This document shows, piece after piece, positions 7,111 to 15,915 of a DNA stretch of 37,277 bases (position 1 is the first letter of the stretch; every line of letters begins with the position of its first letter). Made by a program: the position numbers and the translations under genes. A model generated the notes under the pieces. That model did not search any database. It was not told the DNA's origin and saw nothing but the letters and a program-made list of their open reading frames with translations. Source of the DNA: a virus. The stretch is taken from positions 1 through 37,277 of the IMG/VR virus record IMGVR_UViG_3300044838_000164; one strand, 5' to 3'.

Positions 7111-7836
7111 ATGCTCACCGCATCCGAACGCAACACGCTTTCCCGAATCAACGCCAAGATCGACAACGCCAAACTGCGCGGGCAAAGCGTCGAGCTCTCG
7201 GCGGAAGAAGAAAAATTTCTGGACGCGGTCGCGGTTAAAAAAAACCGGGTGTCGATCCGGAACAAAGCGCTCTCCGGAAAACCGCTTTCCGCGCGCGAAC
7301 AAAAAATTCTTACCGGCGAGCAGGATCATCCACATTTCGCCGAAGGGTTGAACGGCCTGGCTCCGATCGTAGGGGTCACTCGGCGCACGCTCCAGAATTG
7401 GAAAAAGCAATATCCGGATTTTCCGGCAGCGCGCTCGGACAACCGCTACCGCGTGCAAGAAGTGTTCGAGTGGATGCGGACGCACCGCGTTGCGGCCGCG
7501 CTCAACGCTGAGCAGAGCAACGGCGAGCTCGAGATCGACGTCCGGCGGGAGCGCGAAAAGCTGCGCCTGGAACGGGAACGTTTCGAGTTCGAACGGCTGA
7601 AAGAGCGGATGTTGTCGGTCAGCCAGTTCGAGCTCGCGCTCGCGAAAATGATTTCGGCTTTCCTGGCGGCGCTCAACGCATTTCCGTCGCGCGTGAACGA
7701 GCAGCTCGAAGGCTTGAGTTTCGACGATCGCGCGCCGGTGCTCGAGCAGGAAGTCGAGCTCGTAAAAAAAACTCTGTCCGGCTGCGATTACCTGCAGGTC
7801 GATTTGCCTAACGACCATGAATTTTCCAACGAATAG
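7111..7836 (+). CDS. Terminase small subunit
   Basis: The start at 7111 (MLTASERNTL) gives 241 aa. The open frame reaches further upstream, but that part is rich in Phe, Pro and Ser and unlike a domain. A winged-helix/HTH segment at ~88-125 (LAPIVGVTRRTLQNWKKQYPDF, then YRVQEVFEWMRTH) resembles the Nu1-type DNA-binding domain that recognises the packaging site. A long charged coiled coil follows (EREKLRLERERFEFERLKER), then a C-terminal region likely to contact the large subunit. Its end overlaps the large terminase start by 20 bp, which supports the assignment. Confidence 0.8.
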   Translation: MLTASERNTLSRINAKIDNAKLRGQSVELSAEEEKFLDAVAVKKNRVSIRNKALSGKPLSAREQKILTGEQDHPHFAEGLNGLAPIVGVTRRTLQNWKKQYPDFPAARSDNRYRVQEVFEWMRTHRVAAALNAEQSNGELEIDVRREREKLRLERERFEFERLKERMLSVSQFELALAKMISAFLAALNAFPSRVNEQLEGLSFDDRAPVLEQEVELVKKTLSGCDYLQVDLPNDHEFSNE

Positions 7837-9883
7837 GATCGGGCAAAAGGTTGTCGATCTTTTCCGCGGAATCCTCGTTCCGCTGCTCACTCCGCTTCCA
7901 CGAAAAAAAATGTGGGAGTGGGCCGACGAAAACGTGATCGTTCCGGACGTAGTCGGCAGTCCTTATCCCGGTCCGCTCAATTCCGGCCGGCTCCCGATGA
8001 TGCGCGGATTACTCGAACGGCTCGAGCTCCCGCGCGTCCGCTTCTTCGATCTTTGCAAAAGCGCCCGGACCGGCGGCTCGCTTTTCTTAGGAATCATTCC
8101 TGTGTTGCACAAGATCGCGACGCGGCCGGGACCGATCCTTTGGCTGGATCCAACTGGCAGAACCGCATCGCGTTTGTCCCGCCAGGAGATTCAGCCATTC
8201 ATTCGCGCGTGCCACCCGACCAACCAGTTGCGGATCCCGACCAAAAGATATTGGACAACGCGGGAAATGATTTTCAAAACCTGCACCTTCGGCATCGTCG
8301 GGGCCGGCAGCGCGGCCGATCTCGGCGGACGGCAGGGCGAGTTAATCGTGATCAACGAGCAGGACAAAATCCCGGCGAAAGCGCGGGCCGAAGCGCCGCC
8401 TGGTTTGTTGGTCCTGGTCCGGAGCAAACTCTTTCGGCGCACCCGCAAGATCATCCGCAATTCGACACCCACTCTCGAATCCGCCGATACCTGGGGCGGG
8501 TTCATAGCCGGCTCGCAGTTGCATTGCTACCTGCCATGCCCGGAATGCGGCATTTATCAGCCGCTGACTTTTTTCAAGGAGCCCGCGCAGCCCGACAACT
8601 GGATGCGCGTTGATGAGGACGATCCGCTTCTCATCGGGCACGAAATAAAGCGCGCCGATCGCCACGGGATCGAGCTCGCGGCGGATCCCGAACGAAAAAA
8701 TTACGGCGCGATCAACCGAGCCAACGACAAGGTCGGCGGTTACTTGGTGCAAGGCATCAGGCAAACAGGCCGGATCTGGTGGCCGCCCGAGCTCCAGGAT
8801 AAAAAATCGAAGCAATGGGACGTGGACGAGGTCGAACGCCAGGCGCGTTATGAGTGTGCATTTTGCGAGGCGAAGATAACGCAGGACAAACTGAACTGGA
8901 TGAACGCGCGCTATGCGCTGCGATCGCACCGGCCGTCCGCGCCTTATGACACCGAAAGCGCGCTGCTCTGGGCGGCCTATTCGCCAATGGATTTGGGATG
9001 GGGCGGGCTGGCGAAAAAGTATCTCCTCTCGATCGGCAACATCTCCAAGATGCACGATTGCTACAATAGCGATTGGGCCAGGCCGTTCGAACGCACGCCC
9101 ACGCGGATCACGCGCAAGACCATCGAGCTGATTCAATCGCGGACGCCGATCAAATACGAGCGCGCGAATCCGCTCGATCCGGAGGATCCATGCAAGCTTC
9201 CCATCCGGCCGTGCTTCATCACGATGACGCGCGACGTTCAACAAACAGAAATGTGGTGGGAACAATGGGCCTGGGACGTGGATGCTTGCGCGTGGCTCCT
9301 GGCCTGGGGCTCGTGCGTGAGCGACCAGGAGATTGTCGATATTTCCAACCGCGTTTGGACTTACGATTTCGGCGACGATTCGCCGCCCGAGCTCCACACG
9401 ACCTGGAAAGGCATCACTGACTCAGGTTACAAAGCGAAGCGGCCGGCCGGCGTTTACCGCTTCGTGCACGAGCAAGGCGGCCGCTGGATCGCGGCGCGCG
9501 GCGGGCATCTGCAAGCCGGGAAAGAAAAACCGATTCACGAAACCACCATCGAGTTTAACTACGACGGCGCGCAGGTTTCCATTCCTTACTGCCATTTCAA
9601 CGACGACCAAATGAAGGATCATCTTTACCGGTTCGTCATCAAAGAGCGCCAGCACGCGCGCTGTTTGCCACAGAAGCTGGATGATTTATTTGTCGATCAA
9701 GTCACAAGCGAACACCTGGCCGCGATTAAAATGCCCGATGGCCGGACCGCACATGAGTGGCGAGTCGGGATCGATCCGCACCTGGGCGATTGCTGGAAGA
9801 TGAATGAGATCTTCCATTTCATTTTCTCGCGCCATATACTGCAAGCGATGCGCGCGCGGCAGGATGGGTTGCGAAAGAAATGA
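7817..9883 (+). CDS. Terminase large subunit, lambda gpA type
   Basis: The 688-aa packaging motor is close to the length of lambda gpA. KSARTGGS at 81-88 corresponds to the KSARVGYS ATP-binding loop of gpA. The Walker B position reads LIVINEQD (176-183), with Asn where Asp is usual and a following Glu as the likely catalytic residue. CPEC (241-244) and CAFC (347-350) form a probable zinc ribbon. The C-terminal nuclease part includes ITMTRDVQQTEMWWEQWAW, with Asp-240-type placement after a beta strand. It cuts concatemers and pumps DNA into the prohead with the small subunit. The stop overlaps the next gene as ATGA. Confidence 0.92.
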   Translation: MNFPTNRIGQKVVDLFRGILVPLLTPLPRKKMWEWADENVIVPDVVGSPYPGPLNSGRLPMMRGLLERLELPRVRFFDLCKSARTGGSLFLGIIPVLHKIATRPGPILWLDPTGRTASRLSRQEIQPFIRACHPTNQLRIPTKRYWTTREMIFKTCTFGIVGAGSAADLGGRQGELIVINEQDKIPAKARAEAPPGLLVLVRSKLFRRTRKIIRNSTPTLESADTWGGFIAGSQLHCYLPCPECGIYQPLTFFKEPAQPDNWMRVDEDDPLLIGHEIKRADRHGIELAADPERKNYGAINRANDKVGGYLVQGIRQTGRIWWPPELQDKKSKQWDVDEVERQARYECAFCEAKITQDKLNWMNARYALRSHRPSAPYDTESALLWAAYSPMDLGWGGLAKKYLLSIGNISKMHDCYNSDWARPFERTPTRITRKTIELIQSRTPIKYERANPLDPEDPCKLPIRPCFITMTRDVQQTEMWWEQWAWDVDACAWLLAWGSCVSDQEIVDISNRVWTYDFGDDSPPELHTTWKGITDSGYKAKRPAGVYRFVHEQGGRWIAARGGHLQAGKEKPIHETTIEFNYDGAQVSIPYCHFNDDQMKDHLYRFVIKERQHARCLPQKLDDLFVDQVTSEHLAAIKMPDGRTAHEWRVGIDPHLGDCWKMNEIFHFIFSRHILQAMRARQDGLRKK

Positions 9884-10131
9884 ACGTCGAAGGTTGGGTT
9901 ATAATCCGCGACGACAAGCAGCCTGTTTGCTCTGTCCTATTTCATTCGAAGGATGACGCGCGCCAGACTCTCGAAGCCAGCCTCAGCGAGATGAAGGCTC
10001 GCATCGTTCACCTGAAAGAAGCCGAAAACGAAGATCTCACATGGCGTTATTATAACGATGGTCTGTTTCGGGTATTTGTTGAGCGAAAGCAGCGCGAAGC
10101 GCTCGAGCTCTATAAGGAACGAGCGGGTTAG
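9880..10131 (+). CDS. 83-aa hypothetical protein
   Basis: It starts in an ATGA overlap with the large terminase. The protein (MNVEGWVIIRDDKQPVCSVLF...) looks like an alpha/beta fold: two N-terminal strands, a helix (ARQTLEASLSEMKARIVHLKEAENEDL), then strands (TWRYYNDGLFRVFVERK) and a C-terminal helix. No family is recognised. It lies between terminase and portal, where small connector or unknown genes are usual. Confidence 0.65.
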   Translation: MNVEGWVIIRDDKQPVCSVLFHSKDDARQTLEASLSEMKARIVHLKEAENEDLTWRYYNDGLFRVFVERKQREALELYKERAG

Positions 10132-10217
10132 CGATCGCTCGCGCCCGCTCGCCCTCGTTGGAACACGCAAGCCGATGGCGAGTCAAACGTAGCACTCTTG
10201 ACATAGCCAGGGTCATC

Positions 10218-10496
10218 GTGATTCCCGAAGGCTTTGTTGAGGCACTCATTCTCTACGCCGACGTAGGCGACGAGGGAGCGGACGAGATCAAGGCGCAATT
10301 CAACGCGCTCTATGACTCGATGAAGGCCGGCAACGGCAAGCAGCTCGTCAATACGGCGATCAATGGCAAAAATTTCGGCTTCCAGGTTTCGATGACAGTG
10401 GAAGAAGCCTTCTCCTGCTATGCCAAGGCACTCAAAGAAATCGACGGCACGCTCATTCCGATCACTTACGCCGGGTTTTACGGAATCACCCGATGA
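10218..10496 (+). CDS. Small head-tail joining candidate (gpW position)
   Basis: The best start is GTG at 10218 (IPEGFVEALILYADVG), 14 nt after a TTGACA box and in the family of starts described in the findings. The longer reading from 10158 would put that box inside the gene. The product has 92 aa. The second half (LVNTAINGKNFGFQVSMTVEEAFSCYAKALKEID) has the strand-strand-helix rhythm of the small lambda gpW-type protein, which also lies between terminase and portal. That role is based mainly on position. It ends in an ATGA overlap with the portal gene. Confidence 0.6.
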   Translation: MIPEGFVEALILYADVGDEGADEIKAQFNALYDSMKAGNGKQLVNTAINGKNFGFQVSMTVEEAFSCYAKALKEIDGTLIPITYAGFYGITR

Positions 10497-11998
10497 GCAG
10501 CACGATCGCAGGTCCAAGCGCAAGCGGCGAATCCATCTGGGGCTATGATGGCGCGCAGATCACAAATCTGCGCTCGGCCTTTTTCTTTTTCCCCTGGAAT
10601 AGCCGCCGCGAGTTCGCCGCTTACACCCGGAAAGAGTTAGTCCGGAAGGTGCGCGCGCTGGACGCCAATCTGCCGTTGTTCGGCCGGATCGCGCGCAAAA
10701 TTTCTGAGCACTCCGTCGGCAAAGGAATTTTCCCGCGCCCTATCACCAAGGACAAACCGTGGAACGAGCTCAACCGGAAACGGTTCATGAACAAGGTGTC
10801 GAAGCCTAGCTCCTACTCTATCGATGGCTCGCGCGATATGTGGGAGGACCAGCGGATTGCGGCCGAGACGGTGCCGAGCGATGGCGAATTTTTCGAGGCG
10901 TTCTGTTTCAAAGACGGCATCAACATGGTTCAGCCGCTCGACGTATTCGAGATTGAAAATCCCAAGATCAATTCGCCTAACGAACGCTGGATCGACGGTA
11001 TCCAGATGGATGAGTTTGAAGCGCCCACTAATTTTTCCGTGCGCACTCTGCCTTGGGCGATGGCCTCGCTCAGCTCCGGAGTAAGCCAAAACACTCCCAC
11101 TAATCCGCAACAAGGTTCCCGGACCGTGCCGGTGGATTCGATGATCCACATCTTCCGGCGCCGGCGCGCTCGCCAGCCGCGCGGGTTCACCTGGTTCTAT
11201 TCCGGAATCAACGACGGGATCGATTGCCTGGACTTGAAAGCGCTCGAGAAAGGCACCGCCAAATTGCACAGCGCCCTGGCCGTTTCGGTGAAACGAAAAA
11301 AAGGCGATGCCGGTAAACAGGGCATTTCTGGAGGGCTGCAAAAACTGTTGATGCCGGATGGCTCAACCAAAGTGGACGAAAATTTCTGGCGCGGCGCCGC
11401 TATCGCTTACTTGGCCGAGGACGAAGGAATCGACCTGCACACTTCCAACCGGGCCAGTCCGCAATTCATCGCCTGGATGGAATTTCTTTACCGCGAAATC
11501 GCGATGACGACGGATCTGCCTCTCTCGCTCGTGATCGGATTCAGCGGCACCAAGGGAAGCGAGACGCGGTCCGATCTCGAGGCCGGCCAATGGCTCTTTG
11601 ATCTCACTCAGGACATGATCGTGCAGCGGCAGAGCCAGCCCTTCTACGTCTGGGACACGGCGCTGGCGATGCAGCGGGGCGAGCTCCCAGTCTGCAAGGA
11701 TCCGGAATGGTGGGCCTGCGCCTGGCGCGGGCCGGCGAAACTATCCGTCGATCAGGGACGGACCGCGCAATCAGCCGTGCTGCTCATGAAAAACTGCGCG
11801 CTTTCACACGTCCGTTATTTCGAGGAGCGCGCGCAAGACGCTTATGACGAAGCGACCGAGGAAATGGAATTTCTGGAATGGCTGAAGGGGGAAGCGACCA
11901 AGCGCGGGCTGGACCTTTCCATGCTCCTTGAACCAACGCCGGGGGCGAACGGCGGGCAACAAAAAGGAAATCAGCCCGACGACGGCGCACCGGAATAA
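10493..11998 (+). CDS. Portal protein, lambda family
   Basis: The 501-aa product fits the lambda gpB-like portal family: an N-terminal helical part with VRKVRALDANLPLFGRIARKISEHSVG, a DMWEDQRIAAETVPSDGEFF core, a VPVDSMIHIFRRRRARQPRGFTWF segment, and a helical stem around LALSLVIGFSGTKGSETRSDLEAGQW. It forms the 12-subunit ring at one capsid vertex through which DNA enters and leaves. A Gly/Gln-rich tail ends the protein. It overlaps the upstream small gene by 4 bp. The protease follows after one small gene, as in lambda. Confidence 0.9.
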   Translation: MSSTIAGPSASGESIWGYDGAQITNLRSAFFFFPWNSRREFAAYTRKELVRKVRALDANLPLFGRIARKISEHSVGKGIFPRPITKDKPWNELNRKRFMNKVSKPSSYSIDGSRDMWEDQRIAAETVPSDGEFFEAFCFKDGINMVQPLDVFEIENPKINSPNERWIDGIQMDEFEAPTNFSVRTLPWAMASLSSGVSQNTPTNPQQGSRTVPVDSMIHIFRRRRARQPRGFTWFYSGINDGIDCLDLKALEKGTAKLHSALAVSVKRKKGDAGKQGISGGLQKLLMPDGSTKVDENFWRGAAIAYLAEDEGIDLHTSNRASPQFIAWMEFLYREIAMTTDLPLSLVIGFSGTKGSETRSDLEAGQWLFDLTQDMIVQRQSQPFYVWDTALAMQRGELPVCKDPEWWACAWRGPAKLSVDQGRTAQSAVLLMKNCALSHVRYFEERAQDAYDEATEEMEFLEWLKGEATKRGLDLSMLLEPTPGANGGQQKGNQPDDGAPE

Positions 11999-12000
11999 CT

Positions 12001-12339
12001 ATGCTCATTGTCGAAGCCACCTTGACCGAGGATATGAAGCGGCTTCAAGCGGATCGGGAAAAGGCCGAGCTCGATGCCACGCGCGCCAGGCTCCGTGTCA
12101 TCTCTCTCGAGGACGCGGAAAAGCGGATGGAAGAAACCACGCTCGCACTCGAAACGGCGCTCCAAATTTTGAACGAGTCTTATCTTAGCTACGACGAGGA
12201 TGAGGATGTCGATTTTGAAACTGCGCTCGAACGCGCGCGCAAAATGGAAAACATCGAGCGCAATTTCGATGGGTTCGCCAAGTTATGGGAGACTCAGCGC
12301 AAGCGCGTCGCTTGGGAAAATAAAAACGCGGCGGTTTAG
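12001..12339 (+). CDS. 112-aa coiled-coil hypothetical protein
   Basis: It starts 2 nt after the portal stop. The protein has a long N-terminal helix with heptad character (DMKRLQADREKAELDATRARLRVISLEDAEKRMEETTLAL split over ~10-50), an acidic patch (YDEDEDVDFE), and a second helix. No family is recognised. Its place between portal and protease suggests a minor head or assembly protein. Confidence 0.65.
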   Translation: MLIVEATLTEDMKRLQADREKAELDATRARLRVISLEDAEKRMEETTLALETALQILNESYLSYDEDEDVDFETALERARKMENIERNFDGFAKLWETQRKRVAWENKNAAV

Positions 12340-12393
12340 CGGCGTCGACTTGAAGCGGAGGGTTCATGCAGGTTTGACACGCGCCACGCGGCA

Positions 12394-13455
12394 GTGAGCA
12401 AACAATCTTGGTATGAATTCAAAGCCTCAGTCGACAAAAAAGAAACTCAGCTCTTCCTATACGACGAGATTGGAGGGTTTGGGGTCTCGGCCGCCCAGTT
12501 CGTTGCTGAACTTAAACAGGTTCCGGAAGATCACGGATTGGTTCTTAGGATCCACAGCCCAGGCGGATCAGTCCTCGAAGGGCAGGCCATCTTCACCGCA
12601 TTAAGAGCGCATCCAGGCGGGATTACCACTCACATCGACGGTTTGGCCGCGAGCATGGCAAGCGTAGTCGCGCTCGCCGGTAATCCGGTTCAGATGGCCG
12701 GCAACGGGATCATGATGATCCACAACGTGAGCGCTTTCGCTCAGGGCGATGCCGAGGAAATGCGCAAGCAGGCCGACGTCATGGACAAGATCCAGGAGAC
12801 GATCGTTTCCGCTTACGTCACCAAGACCGGCTTATCCAAGAAAAAAATCACGGAGCTAATGGACGCGGAAACTTGGATGACGGCGTCGGAAGCGAAAGAG
12901 CTTGGCTTCGTCGACGAAATCACAGGCGACCTCAAAATTGCCGCCAAATTCGATCTTTCCAAATTCAAAAACACGGCACGGTTGACAGAGCTCGTCGGCC
13001 TGATGAGCAAACCGACCGATCTTCCAAGCGAAGAAACACTTTTGCAGAAGCTGGCTGCACTTTTCACCAGCACCGAGCTCAAAGCTAAGGACGATAAAAT
13101 TGTCGAGCTCGAAGGCGTGATCTCCAAGAACGACGAAGCGACTGAGGAGCTCGTAGCCGCGCACACGAACGCGATCACGGCCGCGGGCACAGAGAGCACT
13201 GATCTCAAAGCAAAGCTGGCAACGGCCGAGTCTAACTCCGCGACTCCGGAAGAATTCGAAAAGAAGGTTAACGCCGAAGTAACCCGCCGCTGCGCCGCGA
13301 TCGGGATCAAAGAACCAATCAAGCGCGATCCCGCCGTGAACACGGATGAGGATCTCGAGACGGTGCGCGAACAAATGAACAATAGCACCGATCCGAAAGA
13401 GAGAGCCGACCTGGCCCGCAAAGCGCGCGAGCTCCGGACAAAGAAAGCCGCCTAA
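12394..13455 (+). CDS. ClpP-type prohead protease with scaffold-like tail
   Basis: The start is GTG at 12394, 14 nt after TTGACA. The product has 353 aa. Residues ~20-190 are a ClpP/S14-type serine peptidase: LRIHSPGGSVLEGQAIFTAL, GLAASMASVVALAG with the likely nucleophile Ser87, MMIHN with His110, and TWMTASEAKELGFVDEI. It cleaves head proteins during capsid maturation. The C-terminal ~120 aa are charged and coiled-coil (LKAKDDKIVELEGVISKND), as in fused scaffold domains of lambda gpC type. The last ~38 residues closely resemble the separate 46-aa protein encoded next. Confidence 0.9.
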   Translation: MSKQSWYEFKASVDKKETQLFLYDEIGGFGVSAAQFVAELKQVPEDHGLVLRIHSPGGSVLEGQAIFTALRAHPGGITTHIDGLAASMASVVALAGNPVQMAGNGIMMIHNVSAFAQGDAEEMRKQADVMDKIQETIVSAYVTKTGLSKKKITELMDAETWMTASEAKELGFVDEITGDLKIAAKFDLSKFKNTARLTELVGLMSKPTDLPSEETLLQKLAALFTSTELKAKDDKIVELEGVISKNDEATEELVAAHTNAITAAGTESTDLKAKLATAESNSATPEEFEKKVNAEVTRRCAAIGIKEPIKRDPAVNTDEDLETVREQMNNSTDPKERADLARKARELRTKKAA

Positions 13456-13462
13456 CAAATCT

Positions 13463-13603
13463 ATGCACATCGAAACCGACACCACCAAAGGACAGCGGTT
13501 GCAAGCTATCCGCGAAAAAATTCAGAAGACCACCGACCCGAAAGAAAAAGCCGAGCTCGCCCGCGAAGCGCGCGCCGTTCGGATCGAACAGGCTCGGAAG
13601 TAA
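13463..13603 (+). CDS. 46-aa protein copying the protease C-terminus
   Basis: This short frame begins 7 nt after the protease stop. Its sequence (TTDPKEKAELAREARAVR) aligns with the protease tail (STDPKERADLARKARELR), and the upstream LQAIREKI matches LETVREQM. The copy therefore covers about 38 residues. The protein is a single charged helix pair. A free copy of the scaffold end could bind the capsid protein or portal independently. The major capsid gene follows 50 bp later. It is likely real because the similarity is at the protein level with many different codons, a sign of selection. Confidence 0.65.
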   Translation: MHIETDTTKGQRLQAIREKIQKTTDPKEKAELAREARAVRIEQARK

Positions 13604-13652
13604 TTGACAAGATTTCCCAGAACAAAAACCAACCAAAGAAAAATAACCGACA

Positions 13653-14597
13653 ATGTCCTTAACGCTCTCAGCTACCGAAATTTTGACTGACGTCCTCGAC
13701 GCTTTCAAAAAGCAGTTCCCGCAACTGACCTATTTCTCGACCGATTTCAGCTCAGCGGCCGCGGTCCTTAACCAGCAAGTGCTGGCGCACATCACTCAGC
13801 TCCCGTCTGTCCAGAGTTATGATTCGACTTCCGGCTACCAACTGAACCAGGCCGATTCCAAGAGCTTAATCGTCGATGTCCCGGTAACTCTCGACCAGCA
13901 CAAGCACGTGCCAGTAAAGATTCTCTATCTCGACCGGATCGCGGCCAAGATCGATCTCTACAATCAGTCGATCGCCAACATCGGCTTCGTCCTGGGCAAA
14001 AGCATCATTGATTACGTCCTCGGAAAAGCCGTCGCCGCAAATTTCAGCAACTCGACTGTCATGACGGTCGCTAACACTAATCGCGACACTCTTTCCTTAA
14101 TCACGCTGGGCATGAACGCCAACGGAGCTGCCGCGTCCGGACGATACGGCATCGTCAGCTCTGGCGTCTTTAACTCTCTGGATTCCGATATCCGCATCGC
14201 GAGCGGCGACTACCACGGCCAGATGAAGGATGCCGCGCCTTACGGGCACCTGCGCAACATCGCCGGCTTCGAAAACATCGTTGAGTATCCGGACACGCCT
14301 TCAGCCGGTAACATGAGCGGCTTCTTCGGAGATCCCCGCGCCTTTTGCGTTGTTACTCGGTTGCCGAGCGACATTCAGAATGTTGCCGATATCGCAGGCA
14401 TCCCTTCGATCGCATCTTTCGAAACCGTCGAGGACGCAGCCAGCGGCTTAGCTCTCATGGGCATCAAATGGATGGTTCCTGGGACTTTCGACGTAAACGT
14501 GACCGCGACCTTGCTCTATGGAGCAGTCGGCGGGAACCAGGGCGGAGCCGGCGGCGCCATCACGGACAAAGCGGGCTGGATTCTCAAGACCGCGTAA
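13653..14597 (+). CDS. Major capsid protein
   Basis: The 314-aa product lies directly after the protease, as in lambda and HK97-type heads. Features include an N-terminal helical region (ILTDVLDAFKKQFPQL), a long strand pair (SKSLIVDVPVTLDQHKHVPVKILYLD), a central helix (SIANIGFVLGKSIIDYVLGKAVAANF) and a C-terminal beta-rich part (WMVPGTFDVNVTATLLYGAVG). This suits an HK97-fold coat protein, but no single motif proves it. A TTGACA box lies 43 nt upstream, and a purine-rich AAAGAAAAATAACCGACA run precedes the ATG. This product should be the most abundant virion protein. Confidence 0.8.
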   Translation: MSLTLSATEILTDVLDAFKKQFPQLTYFSTDFSSAAAVLNQQVLAHITQLPSVQSYDSTSGYQLNQADSKSLIVDVPVTLDQHKHVPVKILYLDRIAAKIDLYNQSIANIGFVLGKSIIDYVLGKAVAANFSNSTVMTVANTNRDTLSLITLGMNANGAAASGRYGIVSSGVFNSLDSDIRIASGDYHGQMKDAAPYGHLRNIAGFENIVEYPDTPSAGNMSGFFGDPRAFCVVTRLPSDIQNVADIAGIPSIASFETVEDAASGLALMGIKWMVPGTFDVNVTATLLYGAVGGNQGGAGGAITDKAGWILKTA

Positions 14598-14599
14598 CC

Positions 14600-14869
14600 A
14601 TGTTCGTCATCGGACATAAGACGCCAAATAGAAGAGAGATCGGGAAGATCCTCTACTACGGCGACGATGCCGACGAGGCCAACAAGGCCGTCGCCGAGAA
14701 CGCCGACAAATTCGCCAGGATCGATATTTCCCTTCAAGGCATCGAGGCATTTTTCCGGACCGTTCAGCATTACGATCCGGATCATCCATCGCTGAAAAAA
14801 AAGCCGGTGCCGCCGGAACCGAAACCGGAGCCAGAGCCGGAGAAAGCGGAATCAAAATCAAAGAAATAA
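14600..14869 (+). CDS. 89-aa protein with Pro/Glu/Lys tail
   Basis: The ATG at 14600 is 2 nt after the capsid stop. The N-terminal ~60 aa look folded (MFVIGHKTPNRREIGKILYY...FARIDISLQGIEAFF). The C-terminal ~25 aa are Pro, Glu and Lys (PPEPKPEPEPEKAESKSKK) and probably disordered. Such tails are common in small phage head or tail-completion proteins. No family is recognised. Confidence 0.65.
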   Translation: MFVIGHKTPNRREIGKILYYGDDADEANKAVAENADKFARIDISLQGIEAFFRTVQHYDPDHPSLKKKPVPPEPKPEPEPEKAESKSKK

Positions 14870-14881
14870 TTTTATGAATTT

Positions 14882-15523
14882 ATGATTAAGAAATTTTCAT
14901 CAATCGCTCTCATCGCGTTCGCCGCGATCGCAGCGCAAGCGACCACGATCAACATCAGGGACAACGAGGCCGGCTATATGCTCGGCACAAGCGCGAGCCA
15001 GGCGCTTGGCGTTCTCGGCGGCGGTCCGACCGGCTTGCCGGTATCGCAGCAAGCGACCGGAACCGACCCTTACACCGCGCTAGTGAATTTCGGTTTCATC
15101 GCCTCGGGCGGGAATTACTTCATCCAGCACGCGACGACTTCTCTTTCCGCGGCCCAAATCAACGGCATGGCTGCCGCTCCGGTTCAGCTCGTGGCTGCGG
15201 CTGGCGCTGGCAAGACCATCGTTATAACCAGGGCTGCGGTCCGGATCACGCGCACGGCTACGGCATTTGCCAGCGGCGGCGTCGGGATTTTACAATATGG
15301 CAACGCGGCGACCGGCGCCGGCACGAACGCGGTCGATTCAACTTTGGCGGCCACGTTCTTTACTGGCGCGTCGGGCGCGAGTGAAGCCGCGCGCAACGGA
15401 GCGGTGTTATCCGACACGGGAACCGCGCTGCAGAACCTCGGCATTTTTATTTCCAACCAGACCGGAGCATTCACGACAGGCACCGGCACGGCGACGGTCG
15501 ACGTTTGGTATTACGTTTTTTAG
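14882..15523 (+). CDS. 213-aa signal-peptide protein after capsid gene
   Basis: The start ATG at 14882 gives MIKKFSSIALIAFAAIAAQA, a clear Sec signal peptide (basic start, hydrophobic core, AQA cleavage site). The mature part is small-residue and beta-rich (Gly, Ala, Thr, Val) with TGTATVDVWYYVF at the end. It looks like a virion decoration or tail-surface fold. A signal peptide in the head operon is unusual because capsids assemble in the cytoplasm. It may be a secreted or surface protein made in lysogens, or the leader may be used for membrane-associated assembly. A strong terminator follows 25 bp after the stop. Confidence 0.7.
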   Translation: MIKKFSSIALIAFAAIAAQATTINIRDNEAGYMLGTSASQALGVLGGGPTGLPVSQQATGTDPYTALVNFGFIASGGNYFIQHATTSLSAAQINGMAAAPVQLVAAAGAGKTIVITRAAVRITRTATAFASGGVGILQYGNAATGAGTNAVDSTLAATFFTGASGASEAARNGAVLSDTGTALQNLGIFISNQTGAFTTGTGTATVDVWYYVF

Positions 15524-15547
15524 GCTTGTTTGTTTAACCATGACGCG

Positions 15548-15580
15548 ACCCGCCACTTGGAAACGAGTGGCGGGTTTTTT
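15548..15580 (+). terminator. Rho-independent terminator
   Basis: A 9-10-bp perfect stem, CCCGCCACT (15549-15557) with AGTGGCGGG (15566-15574), has an 8-nt loop and is followed at once by six T (15575-15580). It follows the 213-aa gene and would end or attenuate transcription of the head operon. Confidence 0.9.
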
Positions 15581-15583
15581 CCA

Positions 15584-15915
15584 ATGAAAAAGATTTTTCT
15601 CCTCCTTCTCCTGGCCGGCTCACTGTCGATCGCGCGGCCGGCAACCTTAGCGATGCCAGCGGAACGATCACATCCAACAATGTCTCTCAGACTGTGCTCG
15701 CTGCTTCCACCACCCCACGACAGTATTTCTTTTTCCAAAATAACTCCGGGGTCGTGATGTGGATCAATTTCGGCGGCGCGGCCGTGGCCGGCCAGCCCTC
15801 GGTCCAGGTGCCGATCAACGGGGGCACCTTTACCATGACAGGTTTCGTCAGCGACGATTCAGTCACAGTGATTTGCGCAACGTCGACGTCGTCTTTCACC
15901 TGCAAATACAGGTAG
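15584..15915 (+). pseudogene. Signal-peptide protein gene with apparent frameshift
   Basis: Reading from ATG 15584 gives a clear signal peptide, MKKIFLLLLLAGSLSIARPA, but this frame then loses coding character and stops at 15757. The frame one base back, open at least from 15601 to the stop at 15915, reads NLSDASGTITSNNVSQTVL, then RQYFFFQNNSGVVMWINFGG and TFTMTGFVSDDSVTVICA. That is a typical small phage beta-sandwich of the kind that begins DASGTIT after a leader. A -1 shift near 15645-15655 would join the parts. It may be a true mutation, a sequencing error, or programmed frameshifting; no strong slippery heptamer is seen. Alternatively, GTG 15694 starts a shorter gene. Confidence 0.6.

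Noticed and set aside
7072-9397. Minus-strand frames of 272 and 351 aa over the terminase genes
   Set aside because: The plus strand carries clear terminase motifs (KSARTGGS, CPEC/CAFC); the antisense frames show no domain.
10637-13488. Minus-strand frames of 202-234 aa over portal and protease
   Set aside because: They mirror conserved plus-strand genes and have low-complexity Ser/Arg composition.
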